Positions 15,290 to 23,023 are shown, counted from the first letter of the stretch. The stretch: DNA of 35,798 nt from Patescibacteria group bacterium (GCA_028711655.1 JAQTRU010000008.1:1-35798), one strand, 5' to 3'. Program-made: numbers and translations. Notes: a model not told the origin generated them from the sequence alone.

Positions 15290-15736
15290 TTACTTATTCC
15301 AACCGGCTTTCAGACCGCGGCCGGGGCCAAAGCCAAATCCCAAATCGCAACCGGCTTCCTTCCTTAATTCGTTCGCTTCTTCGTATTTGCCTTCATTCAT
15401 TAGTTTCCTTATTTCCACCTGCCTGGCAAAAGTATCTTCGTTAATTCTGGCGGAAAATTCTTCAATTCTTTTCGCCATCTCGCCTCTTTTCTCTTCCATC
15501 AAAGTTTTCCAAGCGATGTAATCATTGTTTTCCAAAGCTTTTTCCAGGGCTTCACGGCTAATTTTGGCTTTTTCCATCATCTCCTGCCTGATTTCAATGT
15601 TTTCTTCGGAGAATTTCGGACTAAACCCGATCTTCATTCCTCTGCCGCCGGCCGCGTAGGAAGCGGCGGCCAAGCCAATCACCGCGATAATAGCGGTCAA
15701 ACCGGCGGAAGCGACAATTATTTTGTTCTTGCTCAT
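15290..15736 (-). CDS. Secreted or membrane-anchored helical protein of unknown function
   Basis: 148 residues. An N-terminal hydrophobic segment (IIVASAGLTAIIAVIGLAAASYA) followed by GGRG reads as a signal peptide with an Ala-Tyr-Ala cleavage site or as an anchor. The mature part is charged and helical (QEMMEKAKISREALEKALEN, KTLMEEKRGEMAKRIEEF), broadly like Spy/CpxP or DUF2680-type periplasmic helical proteins, but without a firm family match. It ends in a Gly-rich tail (LGFGFGPGRGLKAGWNK) with one cysteine before it. It lies 70 bases behind the sigma-factor/membrane-protein pair on the same strand and may be part of the same response. Confidence 0.7.
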   Translation of the reverse strand: MSKNKIIVASAGLTAIIAVIGLAAASYAAGGRGMKIGFSPKFSEENIEIRQEMMEKAKISREALEKALENNDYIAWKTLMEEKRGEMAKRIEEFSARINEDTFARQVEIRKLMNEGKYEEANELRKEAGCDLGFGFGPGRGLKAGWNK

Positions 15737-15806
15737 AATTTTAAAATTTAATTTTTAATTGGGATATCCTCTATGTCTAATAATACGCTCCCAAAATTTT
15801 TTTCTT

Positions 15807-16586
15807 TCATTCATTCACGGTCTTAAATATCATCGGGCAGCCATCTTGGCCCGGCCACCCGCAACCGGGCCAGGGCCTTATCTGCCTAACTCGGAAATTA
15901 AAGTTATCCATTGGCTCGCCGATAATCTTTATCATTCCCCGCTCCCCTAATGGCGTCCAAGGCGTGGAAGAAGAAATCTGCCCATGCATTACCCAAATTT
16001 TATTATCCAAGTCCTTGAATCTGAAATCACCGCCTGGCATTCGAGAAATTATCTTCCCGGCCAACATTCCCTTCTCCGGATTATCCCAAATCATTCTCCG
16101 GTGAAATATCAAATTATTATAAAAAGGCAACTTGTCGGAAAACATTCTGTCTATAGACCAGCCCAATCCGATATTATAAAAAAATATGCCCAAAAACATG
16201 CTGGCCAAAATACTGCTCATGACCAAGAGCCTTAAGGAAAAACGGTAACCGCCCTTTGTGTGCTTAAAATTATAATAAGCCAAGGCGATAAAAACCGCCA
16301 AAAGCAAAAGCCAAAAATAAGGCAAAGTGGCAAAAATAAAAGCTGTCAACCCACCGCTTACTTTCCCATGCAAATCCCAATCGTTATTCCTTACCATGTG
16401 GATAATCACGGCCACGGCTAAAGACCCTACCAAAAAAGAAATTCCGGCAAAAAGCCAAATAATATATTCTCTTAAGGCAAATTCCCATCTCGGCTTGGGT
16501 TTTATATGTTTTTCTTTTATTTTTTCTAATACTTCTTTAGCGAGATTACTCACCCCGTTAGAAATTTTGTTATTTTTTTTATCCAT
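15807..16586 (-). CDS. Membrane protein paired with an ECF sigma factor, possible anti-sigma factor
   Basis: About 259 residues from the ATG at 16586 (272 if the TTG at 16625 is used; neither has a Shine-Dalgarno). A basic cytoplasmic N-terminus of about 50 residues is followed by three or four membrane helices (YIIWLFAGISFLVGSLAVAV, FIFATLPYFWLLLLAVFIAL, LLVMSSILASMFLGIFFYN). An external C-terminal domain of about 110 residues has two cysteines (WPGCGWPGQDGC). The gene directly follows the sigma factor, the usual place of an anti-sigma factor, and the soluble N-terminus could bind sigma, but no ZAS-type zinc motif is seen. The inverted repeat at 16552-16649 spans its start. Confidence 0.65.
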   Translation of the reverse strand: MDKKNNKISNGVSNLAKEVLEKIKEKHIKPKPRWEFALREYIIWLFAGISFLVGSLAVAVIIHMVRNNDWDLHGKVSGGLTAFIFATLPYFWLLLLAVFIALAYYNFKHTKGGYRFSLRLLVMSSILASMFLGIFFYNIGLGWSIDRMFSDKLPFYNNLIFHRRMIWDNPEKGMLAGKIISRMPGGDFRFKDLDNKIWVMHGQISSSTPWTPLGERGMIKIIGEPMDNFNFRVRQIRPWPGCGWPGQDGCPMIFKTVNE

Positions 16587-16649
16587 ATAATATTTGACCA
16601 ATTTAGAAAATTCCCTTCCCGCCAAAAATTCGTTAATTTCTAACGGGGT
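16552..16649 (-). repeat. 15-bp perfect inverted repeat enclosing the start of the membrane gene
   Basis: ACCCCGTTAGAAATT (16552-16566) and its exact complement (16635-16649) flank 68 bases that contain both candidate start codons. On the mRNA the stem would begin about 9 bases after the sigma-factor stop and close inside codons 7-11 of the membrane protein counted from the ATG. The same 14-base word AATTTCTAACGGGG recurs at 21901-21914, and a diverged copy near 22993. Confidence 0.75.
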
Positions 16650-16657
16650 AAATATTT

Positions 16658-17242
16658 TTATATTTTAATTTTTTGTCTTTCTAGTTCCTGTCTAAATTCT
16701 CTTTTCGCCCGATTGATTAAAGTCGCCACCGTTCCCATCGGCTTTTTTAAAATATCCGATATTTCCTTATAGCCTTTTTCTTCCAAAAATTTCAAAACTA
16801 AAACTTCGCGGTATTTTATATCTAAATTTTCTAAAATTTTCTTTACATTTTTTTTAAAATAACTGATATCAATTTCTTCCCGAATATCTAAATCAGAAGA
16901 TAAATTCGCTAAAATTTTATCATTTAAATCCAAGGAAACGGCCTGCGGCCTGGACTTCACTTTCCGATAATGGCTTATAACCTGATTATGGGTAATACGA
17001 TAAGCCCAGGAGGAAAATTTCAAACCCGTGTCAAAATCATTTAGGTTTTTATAAATTTTTATAAAGACCTCCTGCAATATATCCTCGGCTTCATCATGGT
17101 TAAAACTTGATATTTTTAAGATATAAGCCAACAATTTCTTTTCGTACCGCTTCATTAAATATAAAAAACAATCTTGGTTATTCAAAGACAAATTAACTAA
17201 TTCTTCATCGGTTTTTTCTTTATGATTGTTATTTTCTGGCAT
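16658..17242 (-). CDS. RNA polymerase ECF-type sigma factor (sigma-70 family)
   Basis: 194 residues with only regions 2 and 4, the group IV layout. Region 2 spans about 20-100: LMKRYEKKLLAYILKI, then DEAEDILQEVFIKIYKNL for core binding, then FSSWAYRITHNQVISHYRK for -10 recognition. Region 4 spans about 130-185: ILENLDIKYREVLVLKFLEEKGYKE, then EISDILKKPMGTVATLINRA as the -35 binding helix-turn-helix. It is followed after about 30-70 bases by a membrane protein that may hold it inactive, and then by a secreted helical protein. Its target promoters cannot be deduced from this window alone. Confidence 0.93.
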   Translation of the reverse strand: MPENNNHKEKTDEELVNLSLNNQDCFLYLMKRYEKKLLAYILKISSFNHDEAEDILQEVFIKIYKNLNDFDTGLKFSSWAYRITHNQVISHYRKVKSRPQAVSLDLNDKILANLSSDLDIREEIDISYFKKNVKKILENLDIKYREVLVLKFLEEKGYKEISDILKKPMGTVATLINRAKREFRQELERQKIKI

Positions 17243-17304
17243 GAATATAGTCTACAATAATTTATACGCAAAATAAAGAATTTTCTTTTCTTTTGGAAAA
17301 AGAA

Positions 17305-17350
17305 AAGCGGCCCGATCTTCTAGGCCGCTTGTGGCATCCTGTGTGATGCC
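17305..17350 (-). terminator. Double-hairpin terminator of the lipoprotein gene
   Basis: On the minus strand, GGCATC/GATGCC (17333-17350) is followed by AAGCGGCC/GGCCGCTT (17305-17330) and a T/C-rich run. They start 8 bases after the lipoprotein stop. Confidence 0.75.
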
Positions 17351-17358
17351 TTGTTTTT

Positions 17359-17919
17359 TTACTTTGAGGCAAAGCCGTATCCGGCCGGATTGGCGCGCGC
17401 GTCCCAGATGTGTTCGCCGTCAACCGAGCCATGGGAAAAAATCACTTCGAATTGCCCCCAGATGGCGTATCCGCCCTCGCGCCAGTATTGGCTGGATTCC
17501 AGCAGCGGCCCCACCCAAATAATTTTGTAATGCCAGGTTTCGCCAGAGCCGCCCGGAACTTTTCCGTTCCATTCGTTATTTTCCCAAGCGTCAGGACCCC
17601 AGGGAGCGCCGTTAAACTTGGCGTCATCCCACGCTTTTGACCATTTCATAACCAAACGGTCTTTGGCGTAAACAGGATCGCCCCAGACTTTGCCGTCCAG
17701 TATGCGGTCCACTCCGTCAGCCGGACCGTTGAAAAGCCGCGCCTGATAGTTATAGCCGAATTCGTCAAAACCACCGACTGCGCCACCGACTGCCGCTTTC
17801 GCCACAACCTGTTCGGAAACCGATTCGGTCGCCTCATACACCGGATTTTTGTTGCAGGCCGCGAAAACGACCAAAATAGCAACCAAAATCGCCAGAAACA
17901 CCGCGGAAAATCTCTTCAT
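17359..17919 (-). CDS. Lipoprotein of unknown function with deviating base composition
   Basis: 186 residues. The N-terminus is a textbook lipoprotein signal: MKR, a hydrophobic stretch (AVFLAILVAILVVF), and the lipobox FAAC with Cys22 as the lipidated residue. The mature part is rich in Trp, Gly and acidic residues (VWGDPVYAKDRLVMKWSKAW, APWGPDAWENNEWNG, WHYKIIWVGP) and strand-like, without a recognised family. Base composition is about 53 percent GC in the part I counted (17401-17460), clearly above its neighbours, which suggests transfer or strong codon selection. It has a strong Shine-Dalgarno (AAAGGAGGG), its own TTGACA/TAGAAT promoter and its own terminator. Confidence 0.75.
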   Translation of the reverse strand: MKRFSAVFLAILVAILVVFAACNKNPVYEATESVSEQVVAKAAVGGAVGGFDEFGYNYQARLFNGPADGVDRILDGKVWGDPVYAKDRLVMKWSKAWDDAKFNGAPWGPDAWENNEWNGKVPGGSGETWHYKIIWVGPLLESSQYWREGGYAIWGQFEVIFSHGSVDGEHIWDARANPAGYGFASK

Positions 17920-18005
17920 GAAAAAACCCTCCTTTGAGGATTAGGGGTGGAATTGAAAAATAAGCTATGAAACCGAAAAACTGCCCAACAAAAAGAACCA
18001 ATTAA

Positions 18006-18034
18006 ATTCTACATAAAAATATCTAATCTGTCAA
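18006..18034 (-). promoter_or_regulatory. Promoter of the lipoprotein gene
   Basis: On the minus strand, TTGACA (18029-18034) and TAGAAT (18006-18011) are 17 bases apart. The -35 box overlaps the last codons of tspO. Confidence 0.8.
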
Positions 18035-18498
18035 TTCAGGATCCAGATATAATAATTTAAGCAGGAGGCAAAACTCACCCAGGCCAGATACGGGATAAGA
18101 AGGTAGGCGGACAACTTTCTAATCGGCCAAAACTTTATAATCAAAATAATAATAAAAATCAAGATTATTACAATGTTAACAAAAGCCAAGCCCGGATTCT
18201 TAAGCCCGAAAAATATCGGTGACCAGATGGCGTTAAAAAACAAGTTCAGCCAAAAAAGGTTAACGGCTGATTTTTCTTTTTCGCTTTCAGATTCCTTTTG
18301 CCAGATAAAAAAAACAGCCAGCCCCATCAGTAAATAAAGAGTGATCCAGGCAGGGGCAAAAACCCAATTCGGCGGAGAAAAAGGAGGCCTGGCCAATCCG
18401 GCGTACCAGCCCGGTATGGCCGGAGCCGTAAAAACAGAGCCGATTAATCCGGCTAATTGGGGCAAAAGCAGGGAAATTATTAGACGTTTGTAATTCAT
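18031..18498 (-). CDS. tspO: TspO/MBR-family membrane protein
   Basis: 155 residues and five predicted membrane helices, the usual size. Signature segments are WYAGLARPPFSPPNWVFAPA after the first helix, ITLYLLMGLAVFFIW, LFFNAIWSPIFFGLKNPGLA, and the C-terminal PYLAWVSFASCLNYYIWILN. Family members bind porphyrins and other hydrophobic ligands; the bacterial role is tied to tetrapyrrole handling and stress or light response, and is unclear in an organism probably lacking heme synthesis. It follows arsM by 36 bases and may be co-transcribed with it. Confidence 0.93.
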   Translation of the reverse strand: MNYKRLIISLLLPQLAGLIGSVFTAPAIPGWYAGLARPPFSPPNWVFAPAWITLYLLMGLAVFFIWQKESESEKEKSAVNLFWLNLFFNAIWSPIFFGLKNPGLAFVNIVIILIFIIILIIKFWPIRKLSAYLLIPYLAWVSFASCLNYYIWILN

Positions 18499-18534
18499 AT
18501 AATTCTAATCTTTAATTTTATACTTATTTAAATT

Positions 18535-19272
18535 TTACTTTTTGGCCTCAACTTTCAGGCTTTCAAGCGGTATGCTCTGATATTGCCTTTTGCTGATATC
18601 TTTGTCTTCTGATAAAACCTTTACTTTAAAACCGGCATCTTTAATAATTTTTAAATATTCATCGCGAAGAAGGGCGCCGCCAACGCACCCGGCTATCAAT
18701 TCTTTGTTTTTTCTCTGCTCGGGCGAGAGATTTTTCAACAAAACAATGTCTGAAATATACATCCGCCCCCCTTTTTTAAGCGCCCGATAAACTTCTTTGA
18801 ATACTTTTGGTTTGTCCGGAGCAAGATTAACCACGCAATTACTAATAACCACGTCAATAGAATCATCCTTGATAGGCAGATTTTCTATATCTCCCAACTT
18901 GAACTCCACGTTCTTATAACCATGCTTCTTGGCGCTGGCTCTGGCCCTGTCAATCATCTCTTGGGTCATATCCACGCCGATTACTTTTCCTGACCGGCCG
19001 ACTTTTCTGGCCGCCAAAAAACAATCAAATCCGGCGCCGGAGCCCAAATCTAAAACAATCTCTCCCTCCTTGATTTCGCCCAAGCCGGTCGGGTTGCCGC
19101 AACCCAAGCCGAGATTAGCTTCACCGGCCAGCTTTATTTCCTCGTCTGAATAACCGATGCTTTTAGCGATTTGTTCATTATCCGCCTGGCAACCGCAACT
19201 GCAACAACCGCCGGCGGCAATTTTACTATAATGCTTTTTAATGATTTTTTTGGTTTTATTGTCGTCTTTCAT
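18535..19272 (-). CDS. arsM: Arsenite methyltransferase
   Basis: 245 residues, a SAM-dependent Rossmann methyltransferase. The N-terminal HYSKIAAGGCCSCGC is typical of the ArsM branch. The SAM site is VLDLGSGAGFDCFLAA (motif I, 73-88), with VIGVDMTQEMIDRAR next. The three cysteines that hold As(III) in the family are at the expected places: Cys58 (LGLGCGNP), Cys146 (SNCVVNL) and Cys196 (IAGCVGG). The family methylates arsenite to mono- to trimethylated forms that are exported or volatilised. No arsR repressor is seen beside it. It lies between a Gmad2-GerMN protein and tspO, all on the minus strand. Confidence 0.93.
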   Translation of the reverse strand: MKDDNKTKKIIKKHYSKIAAGGCCSCGCQADNEQIAKSIGYSDEEIKLAGEANLGLGCGNPTGLGEIKEGEIVLDLGSGAGFDCFLAARKVGRSGKVIGVDMTQEMIDRARASAKKHGYKNVEFKLGDIENLPIKDDSIDVVISNCVVNLAPDKPKVFKEVYRALKKGGRMYISDIVLLKNLSPEQRKNKELIAGCVGGALLRDEYLKIIKDAGFKVKVLSEDKDISKRQYQSIPLESLKVEAKK

Positions 19273-19289
19273 AATTATGGTAATAATAA

Positions 19290-20489
19290 TCAGGGCTGTA
19301 AAATGTCTTCGGTCCGGCCATTGATTGAAATGATAACTTCATCAACTGTTGAAAATTGTTTTAGAGTTTCCCTGATTTGGGCGCTAATCGCCGACACCCG
19401 GCAGGAACCGCCGACTTGAAATTCCAGCTGTTCGTCAAAATCAACCTTAGCCATCCCGTCTTTGATGGTCAAACTTTGGACTTCAACTCCGGAATTAATG
19501 CTCGTAAAAAATCCTTCCTCTTTTTCTTCCTCGGTCGCGCCCTTTAATAATTCTTCCAGGGCGGCCCGGGCAATAGCTTCGGTTTTTATCACTTCTCTCT
19601 CCGCTGGAAAAACTTTATTGCAGGAAAATTCCGGATCCAGTCTATTGTTATTAAAATAAACTTTTATTTTTATCTTCTCCTCTGTTCCGCCGAAAATTAT
19701 CGGCACTCTTAAAGCGTCATCATTTTCCGGCAAGCCCGAAGGATTGTCCTTTTTTAAGACAAGCTCTCCCCTCCCTCCGATAGCGTCGAAAAATTCCAGT
19801 TTCGCTTCAAACGGCACGAAATCTTCCGTCATCCAACCTGCCCCGCCTTCATCGGCGGGGCTATCTTTAGCCGTGGCAATCGCCGAAGCGATGGTTTCCC
19901 CTTTATTATTAAGCAAAATCACGGGAAAATCAGCCTCAAAAAACCAATTGCCCCGCGCCTGCCCGGTTATAAGCAGAGGGCTTTCCACAATTTGATTGGG
20001 CCGGGGCGAATCAATCCTGATTAAATCAATTTTTTCCAGCTCATTGCCGATATTTTCCGTAAAAGTCCGGTTGCCGGCCCGGCATTGCCGCGGATAGCTT
20101 TCCATTACCGCGTTGCCAGCGGCCACGCACTCGGAAAAACTTTTTATTTGATTTCTTATGTTTTCATACCACTCCCTGCCTATGCCAAGCTCGGCGCAAA
20201 ACTCTTCCGTTTGGCAGCTTAGGGAACTGCATTCCGGGCAGGGCGGACAAACTACGCATTTTTCAGGGCAATTTTCCGGAAGAAATGATTGGCAAATAAT
20301 TTCGTCCTCCCCGGTTATTTTTTTGTTTCCGCAGAATCCTTCGGGCAAATAGTCCGGCTCCCCTATTTTCACCCACTCTCCGTTTTTACAAAGCCAGGAA
20401 TCCGCCGACCGGCCGATAAAAAATGTAAAAATAAAAATAACCAACAAAATAAAAGCGACAACTCCAAAAATTTTTAATGTTTTTTTCAT
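19290..20489 (-). CDS. Gmad2 and GerMN domain envelope protein
   Basis: 399 residues from the ATG at 20489; the frame is open further upstream but would run into the preceding gene. A single N-terminal membrane helix (FGVVAFILLVIFIFTFFIG) is followed by an external cysteine-rich region (CPEKCVVCPPCPECSSLSC) and the segment FSECVAAGNAVMESYPRQC, a motif recurring in CPR surface proteins. An immunoglobulin-like Gmad2 domain covers about 156-265 (IDSPRPNQIVESPLLITGQA ... GWMTEDFVPFEA) and a GerMN domain about 270-395 (KVYFNNN, LEELLKGATEEE, VDFDEQLEF). These domains sit in the cell envelope of Gram-positive and CPR cells. A palindromic GC-rich element codes for residues around 210-217. Confidence 0.85.
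   Translation of the reverse strand: MKKTLKIFGVVAFILLVIFIFTFFIGRSADSWLCKNGEWVKIGEPDYLPEGFCGNKKITGEDEIICQSFLPENCPEKCVVCPPCPECSSLSCQTEEFCAELGIGREWYENIRNQIKSFSECVAAGNAVMESYPRQCRAGNRTFTENIGNELEKIDLIRIDSPRPNQIVESPLLITGQARGNWFFEADFPVILLNNKGETIASAIATAKDSPADEGGAGWMTEDFVPFEAKLEFFDAIGGRGELVLKKDNPSGLPENDDALRVPIIFGGTEEKIKIKVYFNNNRLDPEFSCNKVFPAEREVIKTEAIARAALEELLKGATEEEKEEGFFTSINSGVEVQSLTIKDGMAKVDFDEQLEFQVGGSCRVSAISAQIRETLKQFSTVDEVIISINGRTEDILQP
19841..19860. repeat. GC-rich palindrome inside the Gmad2 domain coding sequence
   Basis: CCCCGCC, TTCATC, GGCGGGG. It resembles intergenic palindromes in this window, but lies in frame and encodes SPADEGGAG in a loop just before the conserved WMTEDFVPFEA. Confidence 0.6.
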
Positions 20490-20526
20490 AAAAATTAAAA
20501 TTATAAAAATTTTTATTTTATTTCTC

Positions 20527-21750
20527 CTATTCCGTGGCCATTCTAATCCGGCCGCATTTACTTTCTGCCGATTCCGCCACTTCAAAAATATCGTCAATTT
20601 TTGGCTCAAAAGCTTTTAAAATTTCTCTATTTTTTAAGACAGCCGTTACTTCCAGGCTATGCGTCTGCATAATAGAGACAACTTCGCAATTTTTTACAGA
20701 CCACACAATTCTTTGCCATATCACATCATTTATGTCTTCCGCTGTCTGCTCAACGGCTATCCGGCATTTCCCTTCTGCGCAAAACGCCTTTTCCCTGCCC
20801 GAACATTGCAATTCTCCGGCAGAGGGAAAAGAATTAACCAGATTTAAAATTCTGTCCGCGTTATCTTTATTAATAACGATCGCGCAACTGAAAGGAGACC
20901 GGTTAGCGACAATTACGCAGTCAGACTCTTCTTCGCAACCGCCGGCCCGGGAAATTTGCTGGGATATGTATGATTTTTTAACGGATAAAAAAGAGGTAAA
21001 TATCAAGACCATCACAACTAGACATCCGAACAAAAATAAAGTAGCATCTATTTTCTTGGTCCCAATCTTTTGATTAACTAATTTTATCAAATAATAAGCC
21101 AGGATAAATATTGCCAAATACAAAAGATAATTAAAAATAACATAATGGTAAAAACTGCCGGAAGAAAAAATCCATTCATCAATCAAAAATTCGTCTAAAA
21201 CATCTTTTATCTGATGGACCAGAAATGGATAGGGCCAGCCGTGCAAAGCGCTCATGATCGTGCCCCCGATTTTAATTTTGTAAACCGCCAGGGAAGAAAA
21301 TAAAACGGCCAGCGGCCCAATAAAAATAATTGCTTTGTCCAGTTTATTTTTATACAAAGAATAAAAACCTTTCAAAACTATGCCCGCCATTCCTCCCAAA
21401 AAACTCACAAAAGCAAAAACTGCCGCCATTATTAAAGTGTACCTGTCCCAAAGTTCGGAAAACGGGAGCGGGGCATCGTAAACCAAATGCGACATCACAT
21501 ACATCCTCGAAAAAATTAAGGTTGCTGCTAGAAAACCGAAAAGCAGAGAACCGGCCAATAATTTATCCAAAAATTTATAGGTAGCCGTCTCCAGCTGAAT
21601 CCAAACCATAAAACAGCCGGCCAAAGCCAGATAAGGCAAAATTGACCAGCTGTATTCAAATACCCAGGAACTTAATAAAGAAAAAACAACCGCGCAGATA
21701 ACCGCCGTTAAAATTATTTTTTTGAATTTTTTGTTATTGTCTTTCTCCAT
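20527..21750 (-). CDS. Polytopic membrane protein of unknown function
   Basis: 407 residues with about seven predicted membrane helices in the first 260, for example LTAVICAVVFSLLSSWVF, MAAVFAFVSFLGGMAGIVL, YHYVIFNYLLYLAIFILAYY and ATLFLFGCLVVMVLIFTSFL. The remaining 150 residues form a soluble, probably external domain with six or more cysteines (AGGCEEESDCVIV, FSCAIVIN, LQCSGREKAFCAEGKCRIAV, KNCEVV, SKCGRI). The CEEESDCV...C pattern is like other disulfide-rich CPR surface proteins. No family is recognised. It lies 37 bases upstream of the Gmad2-GerMN gene, so the two may form an envelope operon. Confidence 0.7.
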   Translation of the reverse strand: MEKDNNKKFKKIILTAVICAVVFSLLSSWVFEYSWSILPYLALAGCFMVWIQLETATYKFLDKLLAGSLLFGFLAATLIFSRMYVMSHLVYDAPLPFSELWDRYTLIMAAVFAFVSFLGGMAGIVLKGFYSLYKNKLDKAIIFIGPLAVLFSSLAVYKIKIGGTIMSALHGWPYPFLVHQIKDVLDEFLIDEWIFSSGSFYHYVIFNYLLYLAIFILAYYLIKLVNQKIGTKKIDATLFLFGCLVVMVLIFTSFLSVKKSYISQQISRAGGCEEESDCVIVANRSPFSCAIVINKDNADRILNLVNSFPSAGELQCSGREKAFCAEGKCRIAVEQTAEDINDVIWQRIVWSVKNCEVVSIMQTHSLEVTAVLKNREILKAFEPKIDDIFEVAESAESKCGRIRMATE

Positions 21751-21796
21751 AATAAAAAATTTTCACCCCAGAGCAGACCATAGACTCTTAACCCCC

Positions 21797-21914
21797 TTAT
21801 TCCCCCTTTCGAAGGGGGACATTTAAGCCCTCCTTCTAAGGGAGGGTTGGGGAGGTTATGTTATTAGATATTTTAATTATATATTAATTACTTTCAGCTA
21901 AATTTCTAACGGGG
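21797..21914. repeat. Cluster of palindromic intergenic repeats
   Basis: CCCCCTTTCGAAGGGGG (21802-21818) is a perfect palindrome. CCCTCCTT/AAGGGAGGG (21828-21846) is a second stem. AATTTCTAACGGGG (21901-21914) repeats the word found at 16635. There is no T-run, so these are repeats rather than clear terminators; they lie between greA and the membrane protein gene. Confidence 0.6.
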
Positions 21915-21924
21915 CATGTAAAAA

Positions 21925-22419
21925 TTACTCTATTTTTATAACTTTATAAACAACTTCCTTATTGCCTAATTTAATTTTTACCGTTTCGCCTGCCCGCCGG
22001 CCAAGAAGCCCGCGACCCACGGCCGAATTATGCGAAATCACTCCCCTTTCCGGGTCGGTTTCGGATGAGCCGAGAATTTTATATTTTTTCTCTTTTCCGG
22101 CCACTTCCGCAATTACGGTGCTACCCAGTTCCACCACGCCGCTTTTTTTCGGCTTGATAATCACGGCGTTTTTTATCATTTCTTCCAAATCCAAAATCCG
22201 CTGGTTAATTCCGCGCAGCCTGCCTTTGGCCATCTGATAACCCGCATTTTCAGAGAAATCCCCGGTTGTGGACAATTCTTTCACGTCACGGGCCAAACGC
22301 GGCCGGACTCCTCTCAATTTTTCCAGTTTAATTTTCAATTCAGCCAATTTTTCCAGAGTTAGATGAGCATCCGGCTTTAAATTCGTATATTTTCCCGCTT
22401 TCCTTATAGGTACTTGCAT
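21925..22419 (-). CDS. greA: Transcription elongation factor GreA
   Basis: 164 residues, full length. GreA inserts its coiled coil into the secondary channel of RNA polymerase and stimulates cleavage of backtracked RNA. The tip motif TTGDFSENAGYQMAKGR carries the two acidic residues (Asp54 and Glu57) that position the catalytic metal. The C-terminal FKBP-like domain contains SVISHNSAVG-like residues (VISHNSAVGRGLLGRRAGE) and KVIKIE at the end. The first 20 residues (IRKAGKYTNLKPDAHLT) are a small extension. GAGGAG precedes the ATG, and a TATAAT box lies about 20 bases upstream, just behind the terminator of the small basic gene. Confidence 0.96.
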   Translation of the reverse strand: MQVPIRKAGKYTNLKPDAHLTLEKLAELKIKLEKLRGVRPRLARDVKELSTTGDFSENAGYQMAKGRLRGINQRILDLEEMIKNAVIIKPKKSGVVELGSTVIAEVAGKEKKYKILGSSETDPERGVISHNSAVGRGLLGRRAGETVKIKLGNKEVVYKVIKIE

Positions 22420-22454
22420 ATTAAAATATTACTCCTCTATTATTATAGCACAAA

Positions 22455-22482
22455 AAAAGACCTCGTGTTATCAAGGTCTTTT
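22455..22482 (-). terminator. Terminator of the 42-residue basic protein gene
   Basis: On the minus strand, AAAAGACCT, a 10-base loop, AGGTCTTTTTTT, starting 10 bases after the stop. Confidence 0.8.
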
Positions 22483-22491
22483 CTGCAAATC

Positions 22492-22620
22492 TTACTTCTT
22501 TCCACCCTTTCTTTTCTTGGCTTTGGCTTCAAGCATAAGCCTCTTTGTTTCCAGCCGCTTTTTGGTTTTGTGGGAATGCGTTTTTCTCCTCTTCCCCACT
22601 CCGGTTCTTCTTTTTGCCAT
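22492..22620 (-). CDS. Small, very basic protein (42 residues), possibly ribosome-associated
   Basis: From the ATG at 22620 the product begins MAKRRTGVGKRRKTHSHKTK and ends LMLEAKAKKRKGGKK: about half Lys and Arg, no acidic cluster, no cysteines. It resembles small ribosomal proteins in composition (the KRRT start recalls L32), but it lacks the L32 zinc cysteines and I cannot assign it. A neat terminator follows. No Shine-Dalgarno is seen. Coding is supported by the sustained basic composition over the whole frame and by the terminator placement. Confidence 0.6.
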   Translation of the reverse strand: MAKRRTGVGKRRKTHSHKTKKRLETKRLMLEAKAKKRKGGKK

Positions 22621-22651
22621 ATAGACTTTTATTAATAATTTATATTTTTAT

Positions 22652-22840
22652 TTAACCCCTCTCTTTATTGGAAGTAAGCCAAAAAATAAATGGCCGGCGG
22701 ATTTTATCAATCGGCCAATCATTGCCCTTAAAAAGATTTGGCTTATCAGCCCGGAAACGGTTAAGCGTTTCCACGGTCGCTTTCAAATTTAAGGGCGCCA
22801 ACCTGTTATGCTCAATTAAAAATTGTTCTTTTGTAGCCAT
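22652..22840 (-). CDS. Small protein of unknown function (62 residues)
   Basis: From the ATG at 22840 (a TTG at 22855 is too close to the ribosome site). AAAGGAGG lies about 15 bases upstream, inside the loop of a hairpin AAGCAAC ... GTTGCTT that is followed by five T. This could modulate either translation or transcription. The product starts MATKEQFLIEHNRLAPLN and ends PFIFWLTSNKERG; it is mixed charge and has no membrane segment. No family is recognised. It is divergent from the cold-shock gene. Confidence 0.6.
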   Translation of the reverse strand: MATKEQFLIEHNRLAPLNLKATVETLNRFRADKPNLFKGNDWPIDKIRRPFIFWLTSNKERG

Positions 22841-23023
22841 AAATTTAAAAAGCAACCTCCTTTCCTTAAGTTGCTTATAATAATTTTGGTTAAATTTACC
22901 GAAAAGAGCAAGAAAGCAACCCTTTTCCCTTATTCTTAGTATCTTAATGATACACCCGGATATTTAAAAAGTCAATTCCCGCCGGAAACTAAAATTTTTA
23001 ACGGGTCATTCAACTATGACAAG

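Noticed and set aside
20490-20609. N-terminal extension of the Gmad2-GerMN protein
   Set aside because: It would overlap the end of the preceding membrane protein gene; the ATG at 20489 directly precedes the membrane helix.
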